From Symbiobacteriaceae bacterium (GTDB lineage: Bacteria > Bacillota_E > Symbiobacteriia > Symbiobacteriales > Symbiobacteriaceae): 13,124 nt of DNA. This document shows, piece after piece, positions 12,747 through 13,124 of the stretch. The DNA lies in contig DAHVXO010000063.1 of assembly GCA_027356675.1 (NCBI GenBank), positions 1-13,124 of the forward strand, given 5' to 3'. Below the pieces are notes generated by a model, which was given only the letters and a program-made list of their open reading frames with translations, had not been told where the DNA came from and did not search any database. Both the position numbers and the translations under genes were made by a program. The stretch's first letter is position 1. Each line of letters begins with the position of its first letter.

Positions 12747-13124
12747 TGATGACCATGGACGACATCTTTACGATCTTCCGCGAGACAGGAGCGCTGCGGG
12801 AAGGGCACTTCGAGCTCACGTCCGGGCGCCATTCCGACCGCTTCTTCCTTATGCCCCATATCTTCCAACACCCGAACTACACGGACCGCCTGTGCGAAGG
12901 GCTGGCGGAGTTGTTTCGCGATGTTGAGATCGATACCGTACTCGGGCCCGCGACCGGCGGCATTATCCTGGCCTTCGGGGTCGCCCGCGCCCTGAGCCAG
13001 CAACGGGGCGGAAGAGGACCACGGGCAGTCTTCACCGAGAAGACGGACGACGGGAAAATGGCCCTGAAGCGGCAGTGGTCCTTACAGCAGGGCGAGCGAG
13101 TCCTTGTGGTGGAGGATGCCGTCA
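12743..13124 (+). CDS. pyrE: Orotate phosphoribosyltransferase (canonical copy, 3' end beyond window)
   Basis: Joins orotate and PRPP to make OMP. The first 127 codons are present. They show HFELTSGRHSDRFF (22-35), GPATGGIILA (68-77), the flexible-loop residues FTEKTDDGKMALKR (97-110), and the start of the PRPP motif VLVVEDAV (120-127) at the window edge. These are the residues missing or altered in the paralogue at 4791-5354, so this is the functional biosynthetic enzyme. GGAGG at 12728-12732 lies 10 bases before ATG 12743; the next codons are also ATG, so the exact start may shift by one or two codons. It overlaps the pyrF stop by 4 bases. Confidence 0.94.
   Translation, partial: MMMTMDDIFTIFRETGALREGHFELTSGRHSDRFFLMPHIFQHPNYTDRLCEGLAELFRDVEIDTVLGPATGGIILAFGVARALSQQRGGRGPRAVFTEKTDDGKMALKRQWSLQQGERVLVVEDAV

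Overview
The window is GC-rich bacterial DNA, densely packed with overlapping genes read almost entirely left to right. It carries a class 1B (PyrD/PyrK) dihydroorotate dehydrogenase, an RNA leader that looks like a complete PyrR attenuator, and ribosome binding sites of the AGGAGG type. This points to a GC-rich member of the Bacillota (a Symbiobacterium-like or other high-GC clostridial lineage is my guess; the sequence alone does not fix the genus).

Layout. (1) Positions 2-1217 are the tail of a pyrK and a full pyrD, which look like the middle of a standard biosynthetic pyr operon; a strong hairpin terminator follows. (2) Position 1280-2518, on the minus strand, encodes an M20 zinc amidase of the N-carbamoyl-amino-acid hydrolase type. 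(3) A 224-base divergent control region (2519-2742) contains two promoter candidates and two near-identical palindromic sites that fit a GntR-type operator. (4) From 2743 to 11773 nine tightly spaced genes, most of them overlapping, run on the plus strand: a GntR/FCD regulator, a lysine-type dihydroorotase, an aberrant PyrE-like protein, a second PyrK, a second PyrD, and a complete branched-chain-amino-acid-type ABC importer (binding lipoprotein, two permeases, two ATPases). (5) At 11787-11970 there is a promoter and a PyrR-type attenuator, followed by pyrF and the start of a canonical pyrE that runs off the window end.

The usual Bacillota order ...pyrK-pyrD-pyrF-pyrE is therefore split by about 10.5 kb of separately regulated genes. 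Those genes spell a coherent pathway: a dedicated importer, PyrD2/PyrK2 (orotate <-> dihydroorotate), dihydroorotase (dihydroorotate <-> N-carbamoyl-aspartate), and an amidase able in principle to cleave N-carbamoyl-aspartate to aspartate, CO2 and ammonia. This is the orotate fermentation route known biochemically from Clostridium (Zymobacterium) oroticum, here apparently packaged with its own transporter and regulator. The alternative reading is salvage: import of an intermediate and conversion to orotate/OMP. The second PyrE-like protein has lost hallmark catalytic residues and may be a sensor, or an enzyme with a new role.

No tRNA, rRNA, CRISPR array, insertion sequence or phage gene was seen.
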